64,000 nt of DNA from Ruminiclostridium sp. (lineage in GTDB: Bacteria > Bacillota > Clostridia > Oscillospirales > Ruminococcaceae): contig JAFUNV010000050.1 in NCBI GenBank assembly GCA_017472865.1, positions 18,813 through 82,812 on the forward strand, read 5' to 3'. A model generated the notes under the pieces. That model had not been told where the DNA came from. It searched no databases and was given only the letters and a program-made list of their open reading frames with translations. The translations under genes and the position numbers were made by a program. Shown piece by piece: positions 51,614 through 61,169 of the stretch; the stretch's first letter is position 1; each line of letters opens with the position of its first letter.

Positions 51614-52411
51614 TTATAAGTCAAGCTGAAGCAGCTCGACCGCGTTTTTATAATAAATCTTCTCCTTATCGCCGTCGGAAACAGGCAGCCTTGCTATCAT
51701 TTCCTTTTCGTCTGCGGGGCTGCTCCATGGCAGATCGCTGCCGAAAAGTACGCGGTCTGCGCCGTGCTTCTTTACAATTTCATAAAACAACGTTTCATCT
51801 ATTCTGCCCGCGGTGAAGGCTGTATCTAGCCATATATTCGGCACGTTCATAAGATAGTGATAAACCGATTCCCACGCGCTTACGCCGCCCAGATGTGCCC
51901 CGATTATTTTAAGCTTCGGAAAATTCTCGTGAAGCTCCAGAAGGTCATAGGGCATAGCGCGGTGAACCTCAGGAGATATGGGGTCGCGGCCCATGTGGAA
52001 AACTATGGGCAGCCCCAGTTCCTCACAGCGTCTGTAAACAGGGTGGCAGACTTCATCAAAGATAAAAACGCCCTGATAGTCATTGTGGAGCTTCACACCC
52101 TTTAATCCCAGTTCCTTGATTCTGTCCAGCTCGGACACTGCGTCCTCTGCGAGCGGGTGGACAGTGCCGAAGGAGATAAAACGACCCTTGTACTCTGCCT
52201 TTGCCCAGTTATTTATATTGGTCTGCTGGCTGGGCTTGGTAGCCACAGGAAGCAGCACGCCATAATCTATGCCGCATTTTTCCAGAAGCTCCTCCGCGCC
52301 CTTTATTGTTCCGTCGGTACGGGGTTCAATCTGCGCCACTTCTTTAAGCTTATTTACCGCCCTTTCGGCAATATTATCCGCAAAGGCATGAATGTGGGTA
52401 TCAATATACAT
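51614..52411 (-). CDS. Amidohydrolase-family TIM-barrel hydrolase
   Basis: Protein of 265 residues. The metal-binding set of amidohydrolase 2 / TatD-like enzymes is visible: YIDTHIHAFAD (HxH) at the N-terminus, LPIVFHMGRD, KIIGAHLGGVSAWE and VLFGSDLPWSSP (the last Asp). The substrate cannot be told. It starts 7 bases after the FliT-like gene, so it is probably read from the flagellar operon, though a role in motility is not evident. Confidence 0.88.
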   Translation of the reverse strand: MYIDTHIHAFADNIAERAVNKLKEVAQIEPRTDGTIKGAEELLEKCGIDYGVLLPVATKPSQQTNINNWAKAEYKGRFISFGTVHPLAEDAVSELDRIKELGLKGVKLHNDYQGVFIFDEVCHPVYRRCEELGLPIVFHMGRDPISPEVHRAMPYDLLELHENFPKLKIIGAHLGGVSAWESVYHYLMNVPNIWLDTAFTAGRIDETLFYEIVKKHGADRVLFGSDLPWSSPADEKEMIARLPVSDGDKEKIYYKNAVELLQLDL

Positions 52412-52418
52412 ACTTTTA

Positions 52419-52907
52419 TCAGAGCTTTTCGTTGAACGAGCTGCCCTTTTTCACTCCTATCTTGTTGTGTGCGTAAAAATCTATCTTCCGCTTATCCTCA
52501 CGCAGGTCTTCAAGCCCCGCACGCAGCTCCTTCACCCTCGCGTCAACGCGTTTTGAAGCAAGCGCGTCCTTTTCCACTGCCTCGGTAAAGAAGGAATGCA
52601 TTTTTACCGCCGCGCGGCGTATTTCCTTTATCTCTGTGGATAAGCCCAAAGGGATATGCTTATTCTGAAGGGAATTTTCAATATATTTTCTTTCGGTTTC
52701 GTCGCAGAACTGCGCAGTTATCTCGTCAATCTCGCTTGTAACCAGGTCAAGCTTCTCGAGAAGACCCGCTCTTTCCGCTAAGATATCCTCAAGGGTATCG
52801 TCAATATCCGTGTTCAGTATTTCATTAGTCTTTGCGCTGTACTCTTTTATTATACTCTCTGCTTCGGAGATTTTTGCGATAATATTATCTTTTGTCTGAG
52901 TGGTCAT
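52419..52907 (-). CDS. FliT-like flagellar chaperone candidate
   Basis: Start at 52907 because AAAGGAGG is 6 bases upstream, giving 162 residues. It is entirely helical with charged heptads and no recognised motif. In Bacillus and Clostridia the gene after fliS is fliT, coding a FliD chaperone of similar build, although this one is longer than usual. Assignment rests on position and predicted coiled coil. Confidence 0.55.
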   Translation of the reverse strand: MTTQTKDNIIAKISEAESIIKEYSAKTNEILNTDIDDTLEDILAERAGLLEKLDLVTSEIDEITAQFCDETERKYIENSLQNKHIPLGLSTEIKEIRRAAVKMHSFFTEAVEKDALASKRVDARVKELRAGLEDLREDKRKIDFYAHNKIGVKKGSSFNEKL

Positions 52908-52927
52908 TTTTTCCTCCTTTATCAAAT

Positions 52928-52959
52928 ATTCCGCCGCACAGAATTCTGCACGGCGGAAT
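52928..52959. repeat. Intercistronic hairpin between fliS and the fliT-like gene
   Basis: ATTCCGCCG and CGGCGGAAT pair around an interior that is itself palindromic (CAGAATTCTG). No T tract on the minus strand; probably a processing or stability element. Confidence 0.5.
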
Positions 52960-52974
52960 TTTACACAGCAGGAC

Positions 52975-53352
52975 TCAGCCTACCTGACTTCTGGGCATAG
53001 CGGAAATCTGTGCAAAGGCGTCCTTAAGCTCAGCGAGCATAGGGAGAAGCTCACGCAGTATTCCCGTATCCTTTTTTACATTTGCGGCAATAAGCTGTCT
53101 GTTGAAGAAATCGTAAAGAGCGTCAAGCTGGGTGGAAATCGGTATACTCATATCCAGTACGGAACGAAGAGCGTTTACGATATCCTGTGATTTCTGAAGA
53201 CACTTGTTTGCCGTTTCATAATTCTTTCCCTCAATGGAAACAATTGCAATATTAATCTGCTTTTCTGCTTCATCATAAAGCTTTACAACTATTTCCATGG
53301 GAGTAAGTGTAGAAATAGACTGTTTTTTGTAAGCAGAGTATGCGTTATTCAT
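52975..53352 (-). CDS. fliS: Flagellar export chaperone FliS
   Basis: Protein of 125 residues, standard length. It begins NNAYSAYKKQSISTLTPMEIVVKLYDEAEKQI, the conserved FliS start, and has the helical bundle that keeps flagellin unfolded for export (NRQLIAANVKKDTGILREL near the C-terminus). It lies 28 bases after fliD. Confidence 0.95.
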   Translation of the reverse strand: MNNAYSAYKKQSISTLTPMEIVVKLYDEAEKQINIAIVSIEGKNYETANKCLQKSQDIVNALRSVLDMSIPISTQLDALYDFFNRQLIAANVKKDTGILRELLPMLAELKDAFAQISAMPRSQVG

Positions 53353-53380
53353 TTCTCTGTATCCTTTCCCTTATTTCTGA

Positions 53381-56206
53381 TTACATTCCGCCGCCAAAAT
53401 ATGACATGAAGGAGGACTGCTGGTTGTTCAGGTTAGCAAGCATACTTTCCATTGCGGAATACTTCTTCCAGAGTCTTGACTGTTCGCTTTCATATCTGGT
53501 TTCGAGAGAGGAAATCTTGCTTGTGATTCTCTTCATCTGGTCGTAGATGTAGTTATCGGTTGAGCTGGTACCTGTTGCAAGACCTGCCTTGTTGATAAGC
53601 GTACCCTTATCGCCTGTTGTACCAACTGCGCTTTCCAGAGCTTCATCAAACTTCACCATGATACCGTTCTTTTCATCACTGAAAAGTCTGCCGATATCGT
53701 CGCCGTACTCTTCGATTGCGCTGTTAAGAGCGTCCTCGTCAAGTACAAGTTTGCCGTGTTCCTTATAATCCGTAGCAGTTGTTATGCCAAGCTTGGCGAG
53801 GCTTAACGTTGTGCCGTCAGCAGCCTCGACAGAGCCCATAAGGGCAGTTCTGAGCTTGGACATTACCGAACTGATAGTCGTGTCGTGATATAAAAGACCC
53901 AGTTTTGCCTTTTCTTCCCACTTCTCCTCCTGCTTTTCGGAGAGAGCCAGGTCTTCCTTATCCTGGTCAGCGAGGAAGTAATAGTCATCATCGGGTTCTT
54001 CGTCGAGGTACTTGTATACCTCTTCGATAAGCTTGTTGTAATCCTCAACAAAGCCCTTGATTGTCTCAGCAACAGCGGAATTGTCCTTTGTTACCTCAAC
54101 GTCAAATTCTGTACCTGCCTCAACGCCTGTGAAGGTGAAAGTTGTACCGTCAGCTTCGATGGTGTTGCCGTCACTTTCGAGAACAGTACCATTGATTTCA
54201 ACCTCAAGGTTTGTGCCCTGTGTATAAGTTGCGCCTGCGCCGAGACCCATCGCAGAGAGAAGACCCTCGCCGCCGTCCTGAAGTGTGATTTCGCTGTTTA
54301 CGCCGTAATCGCTGGAAGTGATTGTGAAGGCGTTATCAAGAGAGGAGTAGCTCATCTTTACGCCTGCGTCGGAAGCGTTTACCGCGCGCATCATATCCTT
54401 TACGTTGGTATCGCCTGCGAAGGAGAAATCAACGCCGTTTATTTTGAAATTGTAGTTGCCCTTGTCGTCGGGAGTAAGTCCCAGGTCAGAAAGGAGAGTG
54501 GAGTTGGAAATCTGGGAGATTGAGTTCTTAGCCTCAACTGCGCCGAAATTGTTTGCGCTGCCCATTGCCGCTGTAACGGATACGCCTACCTCGTTGCCGT
54601 CCTTGTCAGCGGCGGTAATGGTAGCTGTGCCGTTTTCAACAGATACAGAGAGCTTTACGCCGCTTTCGGTTTCTGCTGCACCGATGCTGTTGTTGAGCGA
54701 TGTGGTGTTGTAATGATTAACGATATCTTCAGCGGTGAGGTTTTCCTCAACGCCCTCGTCAGTAACTTCGCCGAGCTGCTCCTTGTAGGCTTCATACTCG
54801 TTATAGGAAGCAACTTCCCATAAATCCTTGTCAAGCTCGTAGCCTTCTTCGGGCTTTACGCTGTTGTAAACCTCTTCGTATCCCTTGTATATATCGCTTT
54901 CGGTATCAGCCATGACGCCAGCCTTCCAGTCGTCATAGGACATCGGGTCATCGCCTTCTTCAAGGCCCTGGGTATACTTTGCGTATTCACCCTGGAAGTA
55001 ATGCTCTACCTTTTCGTCACGCTCAGTAATCTGCTCGTCGGAAAGCTCAGTCTTGTCGTAGTAATAGTCATGGAAGCCTGCATAAAGCTCGTTGTCCATG
55101 TCGCCGTCAGTAAAGTTGGCTGCCTTCCAGTCCTCTAAGTTAAGCTGTTCTTCACCCTCGGGAAGATTGTCGGCATATTCTATATATTCCTTTGCGAGGT
55201 ACTTGTCAAGATACTCATTGCGGTGCTTTTCAGAAGCTGCTGCGAAAGCATTTTCCTTTAAAAGCGCCTTATCCTCGTCGGTAGCAGTTTCCTTCCAGCT
55301 TTCGTACTCCTCGAACTTCTTCATTTCGATATAGTCAGCCTTTACCTGCTCGTAGAGGTCAGCCTTTGCCTTCTGCTCAGTGGTGAGGTTTTCCTTCACT
55401 TCGCCGTTTTCGTCAAAGATTTCATCGAAATAGCCTTCCTCAATGGTCTGGAAAGAGAGGTTGAGAACCTCATCGCCCACACGTACGGAAATGCTGTTGT
55501 TGCCCGACTTGATATCTGCCATATCGAGGCTTGCGGTGGAACTCATTGTGCCCACGCCCGATACAGTGATACCCTTGCCTGCTCTTGAAACGAACTTGCC
55601 GCCGTCGTCAACATAAACCATGCCTGCTCCGCTTGTGTTTGAAGCAGAAAGGTTACTTTCACCGAAAGCGTCGGAAAGTGCGTCGTTGATATTCTTGAGC
55701 GTTTCGTCCTTGGAAGCGCCGCCTGTGAAAGAGATATTCTTTGTTTCGTCGCCGACTGTTACGGTCATACCGTAGCTGCCGCCGTCAGAGAACTGGTCCA
55801 TATCAAGGGTTGCGCCTGAGCTAAGGGAAGTACCAGTCATCTTGGACTGGGTAGCAGTCTTATTAACCTTGATTTTGTAATTACCTGCAACGGAGTTGAT
55901 AGAAGTTGCAACGTTAACACCTGCAAGCTTCTTTTCTTCGCCGTTTACAAGAGTCTTGGAGCTGAACTGGCTCCACATGGTAGAACCCTTTAAGTTGCTC
56001 TTCTTGTTGAGGATATCAAAATACTTATCCTGAATACCCTGGAACTTGGAAATAACATCACGGTAAGCGTCCTGAGTAGCCTTATACTTCAGTAAAAGAC
56101 GCTCCTGCTTTGTAATTTTAAGCTTGCTGTTAGCGGTTAATGCATTTATGATGGATTCGGTGTCAAGTCCCGAGTTGAGACCACCCATTCTGAGAGGCTG
56201 TGCCAT
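53381..56206 (-). CDS. fliD: Flagellar filament cap protein FliD with large insertion
   Basis: Start at the ATG at 56206 (a TTG two codons earlier is possible). The 941 residues are almost twice the common FliD length. The N-terminal domain (RMGGLNSGLDTESIINALT) and C-terminal coiled region (RITSKISSLETRYESEQSRLWKKYSAMESMLANLNNQQS) are conserved. Flagellin_IN-like motifs are present (MTVTVGDETKNISFTGGAS). About 235 extra residues (near 256-490) interrupt the second such motif and are acidic, helical and internally repeated. FliD caps the filament and helps flagellin assemble. Confidence 0.95.
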   Translation of the reverse strand: MAQPLRMGGLNSGLDTESIINALTANSKLKITKQERLLLKYKATQDAYRDVISKFQGIQDKYFDILNKKSNLKGSTMWSQFSSKTLVNGEEKKLAGVNVATSINSVAGNYKIKVNKTATQSKMTGTSLSSGATLDMDQFSDGGSYGMTVTVGDETKNISFTGGASKDETLKNINDALSDAFGESNLSASNTSGAGMVYVDDGGKFVSRAGKGITVSGVGTMSSTASLDMADIKSGNNSISVRVGDEVLNLSFQTIEEGYFDEIFDENGEVKENLTTEQKAKADLYEQVKADYIEMKKFEEYESWKETATDEDKALLKENAFAAASEKHRNEYLDKYLAKEYIEYADNLPEGEEQLNLEDWKAANFTDGDMDNELYAGFHDYYYDKTELSDEQITERDEKVEHYFQGEYAKYTQGLEEGDDPMSYDDWKAGVMADTESDIYKGYEEVYNSVKPEEGYELDKDLWEVASYNEYEAYKEQLGEVTDEGVEENLTAEDIVNHYNTTSLNNSIGAAETESGVKLSVSVENGTATITAADKDGNEVGVSVTAAMGSANNFGAVEAKNSISQISNSTLLSDLGLTPDDKGNYNFKINGVDFSFAGDTNVKDMMRAVNASDAGVKMSYSSLDNAFTITSSDYGVNSEITLQDGGEGLLSAMGLGAGATYTQGTNLEVEINGTVLESDGNTIEADGTTFTFTGVEAGTEFDVEVTKDNSAVAETIKGFVEDYNKLIEEVYKYLDEEPDDDYYFLADQDKEDLALSEKQEEKWEEKAKLGLLYHDTTISSVMSKLRTALMGSVEAADGTTLSLAKLGITTATDYKEHGKLVLDEDALNSAIEEYGDDIGRLFSDEKNGIMVKFDEALESAVGTTGDKGTLINKAGLATGTSSTDNYIYDQMKRITSKISSLETRYESEQSRLWKKYSAMESMLANLNNQQSSFMSYFGGGM

Positions 56207-56236
56207 ATTCAAACCATTCCTTTCGTAATGCGGAAG

Positions 56237-56473
56237 TTATCCTTCCTTGGATTTGTTCAGCTGTAAGAAAGCGTCGATTGCTGCCTTGGACACTGCCTTT
56301 GAAGAATCAAGGTTGGCGTCCTGAGCGTTTCTCAGTTCATTTCTTATTATCTTTACGTTTTTGGGAGCTGTAATTCCGAGCTTTACGCGGTCCTTCGCAA
56401 CTTCAAGAACTACAATTTCAATATTATCGGCGATAATAATGCTCTCCTCGGTTTTTCGTGTTACTACAAGCAT
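56237..56473 (-). CDS. csrA: Carbon storage regulator CsrA
   Basis: RNA-binding translational repressor of 78 residues. The start MLVVTRKTEESIIIADNIEIVVLEV and the RNA-contact segment KVRLGI-like VKLGITAPKNVKIIR are intact. Its ATG overlaps the fliW stop (TAATG). In Bacillus subtilis CsrA blocks flagellin translation and FliW relieves it; the flagellin leader here has the matching GGA hairpin. Confidence 0.97.
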   Translation of the reverse strand: MLVVTRKTEESIIIADNIEIVVLEVAKDRVKLGITAPKNVKIIRNELRNAQDANLDSSKAVSKAAIDAFLQLNKSKEG

Positions 56474-56913
56474 TATTCCACCTCCCCGCTTTCATAGATG
56501 GGGTGACGGAAGGGATAATCGAGAGGGAGAATTACCTGAAGCGCTGTGTTTGTTACAGGGTTTATAACGATAGGCGACTTCATATTTACGGTGGTCTTTC
56601 TGAAATCCTCAGGTACCTTCGCAATAGCAAGGCAGCGGATTTCATCTCCGTCCTTTACCTTTAAAATCTTCTTTTCGCTCTCGTTTAAGATTATGCCGTA
56701 GCTGTCGTCGATAAGAGAGGGGTCGAACACGATAAAGCATAATTCCTTACGCTCTGTCGACTGGAGCCACATAGGATAGGTGTTTTCTCCAAGAGGAGAA
56801 AGGAGCGCGAATTTACGGTCGTCCTCGAAAGCAAAAAGCCCGTTCGGAAATTCAAGAACTGCCTTTTCATCAACCTCGGTCATTCCGAAGTCGCGGGAAT
56901 CAATCTTTATCAT
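56473..56913 (-). CDS. fliW: Flagellar assembly factor FliW
   Basis: Protein of 146 residues, the usual length. It has ALEFPNGLFAFE-like VLEFPNGLFAFEDDRKFALL, the LCFIVFDPSLI segment and IVINPVTNTALQVIL. FliW binds CsrA and flagellin in turn, coupling flagellin synthesis to secretion. Its stop overlaps the csrA start by one base. Confidence 0.96.
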   Translation of the reverse strand: MIKIDSRDFGMTEVDEKAVLEFPNGLFAFEDDRKFALLSPLGENTYPMWLQSTERKELCFIVFDPSLIDDSYGIILNESEKKILKVKDGDEIRCLAIAKVPEDFRKTTVNMKSPIVINPVTNTALQVILPLDYPFRHPIYESGEVE

Positions 56914-56940
56914 AAGCGTTTCGTCCTTTCGGTTAAATTA

Positions 56941-57573
56941 TCAGCCTCGTGTGTCAAGTGCAGGTTCATAGTCGGGGTCTGAACTTGCAGGTACGTAGAT
57001 AGGTCCGCCTGTGTACTCGATTTCCACGCTGGGCATCTGTGCTATGGAGAATTCCACCTTGCCGGGTGTGAATTCGTAAGGGATAGCCGCCGCGTTTTCC
57101 CAGTCGATATTTACATCGCCTGCGTCATAGTTGATATTGAGTACGCCGTCCTCAAAGGTGATATCTGCGCCTGTCTTGGGGAGAAATTCCATGATAGTCT
57201 GGATAGTCTGCCCTGCACGGCTGTTCTGTGCGGCGATTTCTGCGGGGGAAGCACCTCTTGCAAGCTGATTGCCCTCGCTTGCGATACGGGCTGTACCTTC
57301 ATAAGCAAGTCTTATACCCTTTTCCGCTTCCTTCTTGATAAGGTCGGCGTTGTTGTACTGACCATATCCCATGCTGGAGCGTGCCGCATAAGTATCAATC
57401 TTTATTTTCTGAGGTTCCGATTTAATCTGAAGCTTTCCGTTGTTGGTCTGGATATCCATCTTGAAAGCCTTATCGGGATTATTTACACGAGGGTTTGTAA
57501 AGCTGCCCTTTGTAATATTTATCTCGACCTTAATCGGAACGGTTGTAATATCCAGAAGGTTATGCTGAATCAT
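56941..57573 (-). CDS. DUF6470 (YviE-like) flagellar-cluster protein
   Basis: Protein of 210 residues between flgL and fliW, the same position as yviE in Bacillus. It has an N-terminal beta part (IQTNNGKLQIKSEPQKIKID), a helical middle (ADLIKKEAEKGIRLAYEGTARIA) with a GNQLARG motif, and a C-terminal beta part (GVLNINYDAGDVNIDWE, MPSVEIEYTGGPIYVP). Function is not known. Conservation of place suggests a role in filament junction or regulation. Confidence 0.82.
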   Translation of the reverse strand: MIQHNLLDITTVPIKVEINITKGSFTNPRVNNPDKAFKMDIQTNNGKLQIKSEPQKIKIDTYAARSSMGYGQYNNADLIKKEAEKGIRLAYEGTARIASEGNQLARGASPAEIAAQNSRAGQTIQTIMEFLPKTGADITFEDGVLNINYDAGDVNIDWENAAAIPYEFTPGKVEFSIAQMPSVEIEYTGGPIYVPASSDPDYEPALDTRG

Positions 57574-57626
57574 AAGAGGAACTCCTTTCCTTTTTATATT
57601 TTTGCTGCTCCGTCAGCTTTTTCAGC

Positions 57627-59423
57627 TTAGCTGATATAATTGAAGATGGACATGGGTATCATCTGTGCGCCCATCTGTAAGGTTGCATTATAAATGGTTT
57701 CAAGCACCTTCATATTTGTGATTTCCGTAGGCAGGTCGGTGATTTCAAGATCGTTCTGCTTATCGGAAAGATTTAATACGATGTTGTCGATACGGTTTTC
57801 ATTGAACTCGATGAACTTATCGTTTGTACCAAGCTCGGCAATTGTTACGGAGAGAGGAGCCTGTGCTGCGTAGATTAAGTCTGCATAGCGTGCTACCATA
57901 TCCTGATCGCCCTTACGAAGGTACTTTGCGCTGTCCAGAAGAAGCTGTATTATGTTCTTGGAATATCCGCCGTGCTCGCTGTATTCGATATCGTTTGCGG
58001 AATCAGGTGCGTTTGTGACATAGATTACGTCAGTGCTGTTATCGTAGAGGATAAGGCCGCTGTCGTCGTTGATATAAGGCACGTTGGAGTTGCCGAAAGC
58101 AAGACCTGACTTCATAGCCTCATTGATATTATTCATAGTTTCAGTTTCATCTGCACCGCCCACGAAGGTTACCTTTACGCCGTTCAGGCTGAGAGAGTAG
58201 GTTTCACCCTCCACTGCCGCGGAAAGATCGATAGTATCACCGTTTACAAGAGCGGCGCTGTCAGCATAATCTGCACTGGCATTCTTTACGGAACATACAC
58301 CACCATTCGCATCTCTGAATACACCATTCATGTGAATTTCAGGTGCGTGCTCACCGAATTTATCCTCAAGCTCCTTACGGATATTGTCAAGAGTGATGTT
58401 GGGGTCGTCGTTGCCCTCAAACTCGATTATTCTTGTAAGGCCGTTGCTGCTTACTTCAAGGGAATAATAATTTTCAGACTGAAGGGAGCTTATATCAAGC
58501 ACGGTATCGTTTGTGATATCTGCGTCCGAATAGGGATAAAGCTCAGTAGCCTCATAACCCTCGGTGTTTTCGATATAGAGGATATTGCCGTCCTCGTCAA
58601 CCTGCGGAGTCATCATGAACTTTTCGGAGAGAGCCGCGTTGATATTCTCAATATTTTCTTCAACTGTGTTGCCGCCGTTAAATTCAACGATCTGCTTGTT
58701 TGCGCCCACGCTTACTTCAAGCTTGTAGGGCTCGCCGGGGAGAATTGACTGGAGGTCAATTTTTACCGAACGCTGGGTTACACCACAGCCTACGCAGTCA
58801 ACACCGTTGAAGGTGATGGGAAGAGCTGTCTGGTCATCGATTCTTCCTGTTGCGTCGTTCAGGTCCATACCAATACCGATATCGAGATATGACATTTCGC
58901 TGTCGGGGAATGAAAACGGATCGGACGAAGCGTTTACGGGAATACCGTTATATGTAACATACTGTGTGCCAAGCTCGCCTTTTATTTCAAAAGCGTTTGT
59001 TGTATTATTTACACCGCCGAAAATCTTTCTGTCTGCTACGTCTACGTTGAGCATCTGCACCATTTCTTCTGCGTACTGCTCGATTTCGGTAGCGATAATA
59101 TCACAGTCGTTCTGGTTACGTGTGCCGTGAGCACCCTCAACCAGCTTTTCATAGGTGTTCTGGATAATCTCGGAAATGGTAAGCAGCGAACTTTCCGCAA
59201 CCTGATAGATAGAGTCAGCGGACTGGAGGTTTTTCTTCTGGGTCTCAAGCTCAGCCAGAGATTTTCTTACTCTCAGTGCCTTAGCCGCATTTATAGGGCT
59301 TTCACTGGCACGCTGAAACTGTCTGCCCGTCTGGATTTTCTGCTCCGAATCAAACTTTGCGCTGCTGTTCATTTCGTAGTTTTTAAGATAGTTTCTGCGG
59401 ATTGTGCTTCCTGCTATTCTCAT
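57627..59423 (-). CDS. flgL: Hook-filament junction protein FlgL with three inserted repeats
   Basis: A protein of 598 residues, about twice the usual length. The flagellin-like N-terminus (MRIAGSTIRRNYLKNYEMNS, then KIQTGRQFQRASESPINAAKALRVR) and C-terminus (VLETIYNATLQMGAQMIPMSIFNYIS) are conserved. The middle (about 215-478) carries three Flagellin_IN-like repeats, each with a beta hairpin ending in VxF or IEF and a helix with NIxxINxAL. FlgL joins the hook-associated FlgK ring to the filament. Confidence 0.94.
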   Translation of the reverse strand: MRIAGSTIRRNYLKNYEMNSSAKFDSEQKIQTGRQFQRASESPINAAKALRVRKSLAELETQKKNLQSADSIYQVAESSLLTISEIIQNTYEKLVEGAHGTRNQNDCDIIATEIEQYAEEMVQMLNVDVADRKIFGGVNNTTNAFEIKGELGTQYVTYNGIPVNASSDPFSFPDSEMSYLDIGIGMDLNDATGRIDDQTALPITFNGVDCVGCGVTQRSVKIDLQSILPGEPYKLEVSVGANKQIVEFNGGNTVEENIENINAALSEKFMMTPQVDEDGNILYIENTEGYEATELYPYSDADITNDTVLDISSLQSENYYSLEVSSNGLTRIIEFEGNDDPNITLDNIRKELEDKFGEHAPEIHMNGVFRDANGGVCSVKNASADYADSAALVNGDTIDLSAAVEGETYSLSLNGVKVTFVGGADETETMNNINEAMKSGLAFGNSNVPYINDDSGLILYDNSTDVIYVTNAPDSANDIEYSEHGGYSKNIIQLLLDSAKYLRKGDQDMVARYADLIYAAQAPLSVTIAELGTNDKFIEFNENRIDNIVLNLSDKQNDLEITDLPTEITNMKVLETIYNATLQMGAQMIPMSIFNYIS

Positions 59424-59456
59424 TGGAATTTCTCCTTATTTACGGGAATTTAAGAT

Positions 59457-61073
59457 TTATAAGCCTACTCTGCCTGTGCTGTTGATAAGCTTGTCAAGTG
59501 CTTCATCAAGAGTGGTCATCATTCTTGAGCTTGCACTGTACCAGTTCTGGTAGGTAAGCATATTGATACCCTCTTCGTCGGAGTTTACACCCGACATCGC
59601 ATCTCTGCTGTCCAGAATTGCATTTGTGGTATCGTATGCGGAATCGTACTGGGCCTCATTGTAGGCGATATCCTGACCGAGACGGTTGCTGATAAAGAGC
59701 AGGTAATCATAGATTGTACCCTCGTAGTCGCCCTTGCCGCCGAACTCGATAGGTGTAGAGCTCAGTTTTACAACCATTTCGTTGATGTGGTTACCGTCCA
59801 TGCTCAGCTCCCACTTACCTGTTTCAGGGTTCTGAACCTCGCCTATCATGGTTGCATTTTCCATCCATGTGTTTGCGATACGGATTGTGCTTGCGGTCAT
59901 TGTATGGTCGCCGAACTCCTCGCTGCCTTCGTTGTATGCCTTTGTGCAGAACATAAGGCGGTCGGGGTCAACGAGAGTGCCGTTTTCATCAACTGCACCG
60001 TTGAGGTAGTTCATGAAGTTTGCAAAATCGTTTGCGAAAGCGTCAATAGTTGATTCATAGTAAGGGATTCCGTAAAAATCATTCTGATATCCCGTCTTAT
60101 AAACGCCGTTGCCGTTAAGTACGTTAAGATATGATTTAAGCTCGCCTGAGGAAGGCTCTGCAGCGTCGCCTGAAGTCCAGCGGAGAACCGCCGCGTCATA
60201 AGCGTAGTAGTCACGGAGAAGGTCGGAAGAGTATTCCTCCTGGTCGACGTTCTTGGTGCTGCTTCTCATGTAAATCTGCTCGTACTTTTCGCCGTTGATG
60301 ATTTCCACACCGTCCATAAGGATTTTTACGGAGCCGTCAGCATTGTCATAAACAGTAATATTACCCATATATGCAAGCTCGTCGATAAGCAGATTGCGGG
60401 CGTCAAGCATTTCGTTGGGGCCATAGCCGCCTGTTACGGATTCGCCCTCGCCCAGCTTGCCTGTTGCCATAACCGTATATTCCTTTACGATACGCTTATT
60501 GAAATCCACGATATCCTTGATGATACGGTTAGTATCATCAATAGTATTGTTAAGGGCTTCAAGGTTGGATTCCTTCAGCTCCTTGAAATCAGTCTCGTAG
60601 GAATGAAGCAGGTTTGTGATATTATATGCCTCGTTACGCACGATACTTGCAAGCTCCTCACTGTCGGGCTGCTCTGCATATTTCTTGAGAGAATCCATAA
60701 AGGTATCCATATATGTAGGAAGACCCTCGCTCACGATATTATCAAGAGTGGTTTCAACTTCCTTAAGGGTGTCTGCGCTGGTGCTGTACTCAGCCACATA
60801 GCAGGCGGATTCGCGGTAACGCTTGTCGATATATGCGTCGCGCACCTGATTTACGCCGTAAGCGGTAGAGCCCTGACCTGCAAGTGACATTCTTGAAACG
60901 CGGGTCTGCCAGTTTGTATAATCATTGAGATAAAGAGAGGATACGTCTATTCTCTGACGGGTATATCCCTCTGTATTTACATTCGCTAAGTTGTTTCCTG
61001 TGATATCCAGTGCTTTCTGTGCAAGCTGGATAGTACGCTTGGAAACCTCCAAGCCTAAAAATGATGAGCGCAT
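59457..61073 (-). CDS. flgK: Flagellar hook-associated protein FlgK
   Basis: Protein of 538 residues. The N-terminal rod/hook motif FLGLEVSKRTIQLAQKALDI with GNNLANVNTEGYTRQRIDV, and the C-terminal SGVNSDEEGINMLTYQNWYSASSR, are typical. FlgK is the first junction protein between hook and filament. It follows flgN after 96 bases and precedes flgL by 33. Confidence 0.96.
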   Translation of the reverse strand: MRSSFLGLEVSKRTIQLAQKALDITGNNLANVNTEGYTRQRIDVSSLYLNDYTNWQTRVSRMSLAGQGSTAYGVNQVRDAYIDKRYRESACYVAEYSTSADTLKEVETTLDNIVSEGLPTYMDTFMDSLKKYAEQPDSEELASIVRNEAYNITNLLHSYETDFKELKESNLEALNNTIDDTNRIIKDIVDFNKRIVKEYTVMATGKLGEGESVTGGYGPNEMLDARNLLIDELAYMGNITVYDNADGSVKILMDGVEIINGEKYEQIYMRSSTKNVDQEEYSSDLLRDYYAYDAAVLRWTSGDAAEPSSGELKSYLNVLNGNGVYKTGYQNDFYGIPYYESTIDAFANDFANFMNYLNGAVDENGTLVDPDRLMFCTKAYNEGSEEFGDHTMTASTIRIANTWMENATMIGEVQNPETGKWELSMDGNHINEMVVKLSSTPIEFGGKGDYEGTIYDYLLFISNRLGQDIAYNEAQYDSAYDTTNAILDSRDAMSGVNSDEEGINMLTYQNWYSASSRMMTTLDEALDKLINSTGRVGL

Positions 61074-61169
61074 TGGTATAATCTCCTATCATTGTATAAA
61101 AGCCGCATACCTCAGATTTACGACGGTTCTGCAAGCTTTTCTGAGACGGTTATTACCGCCCCGACTATA

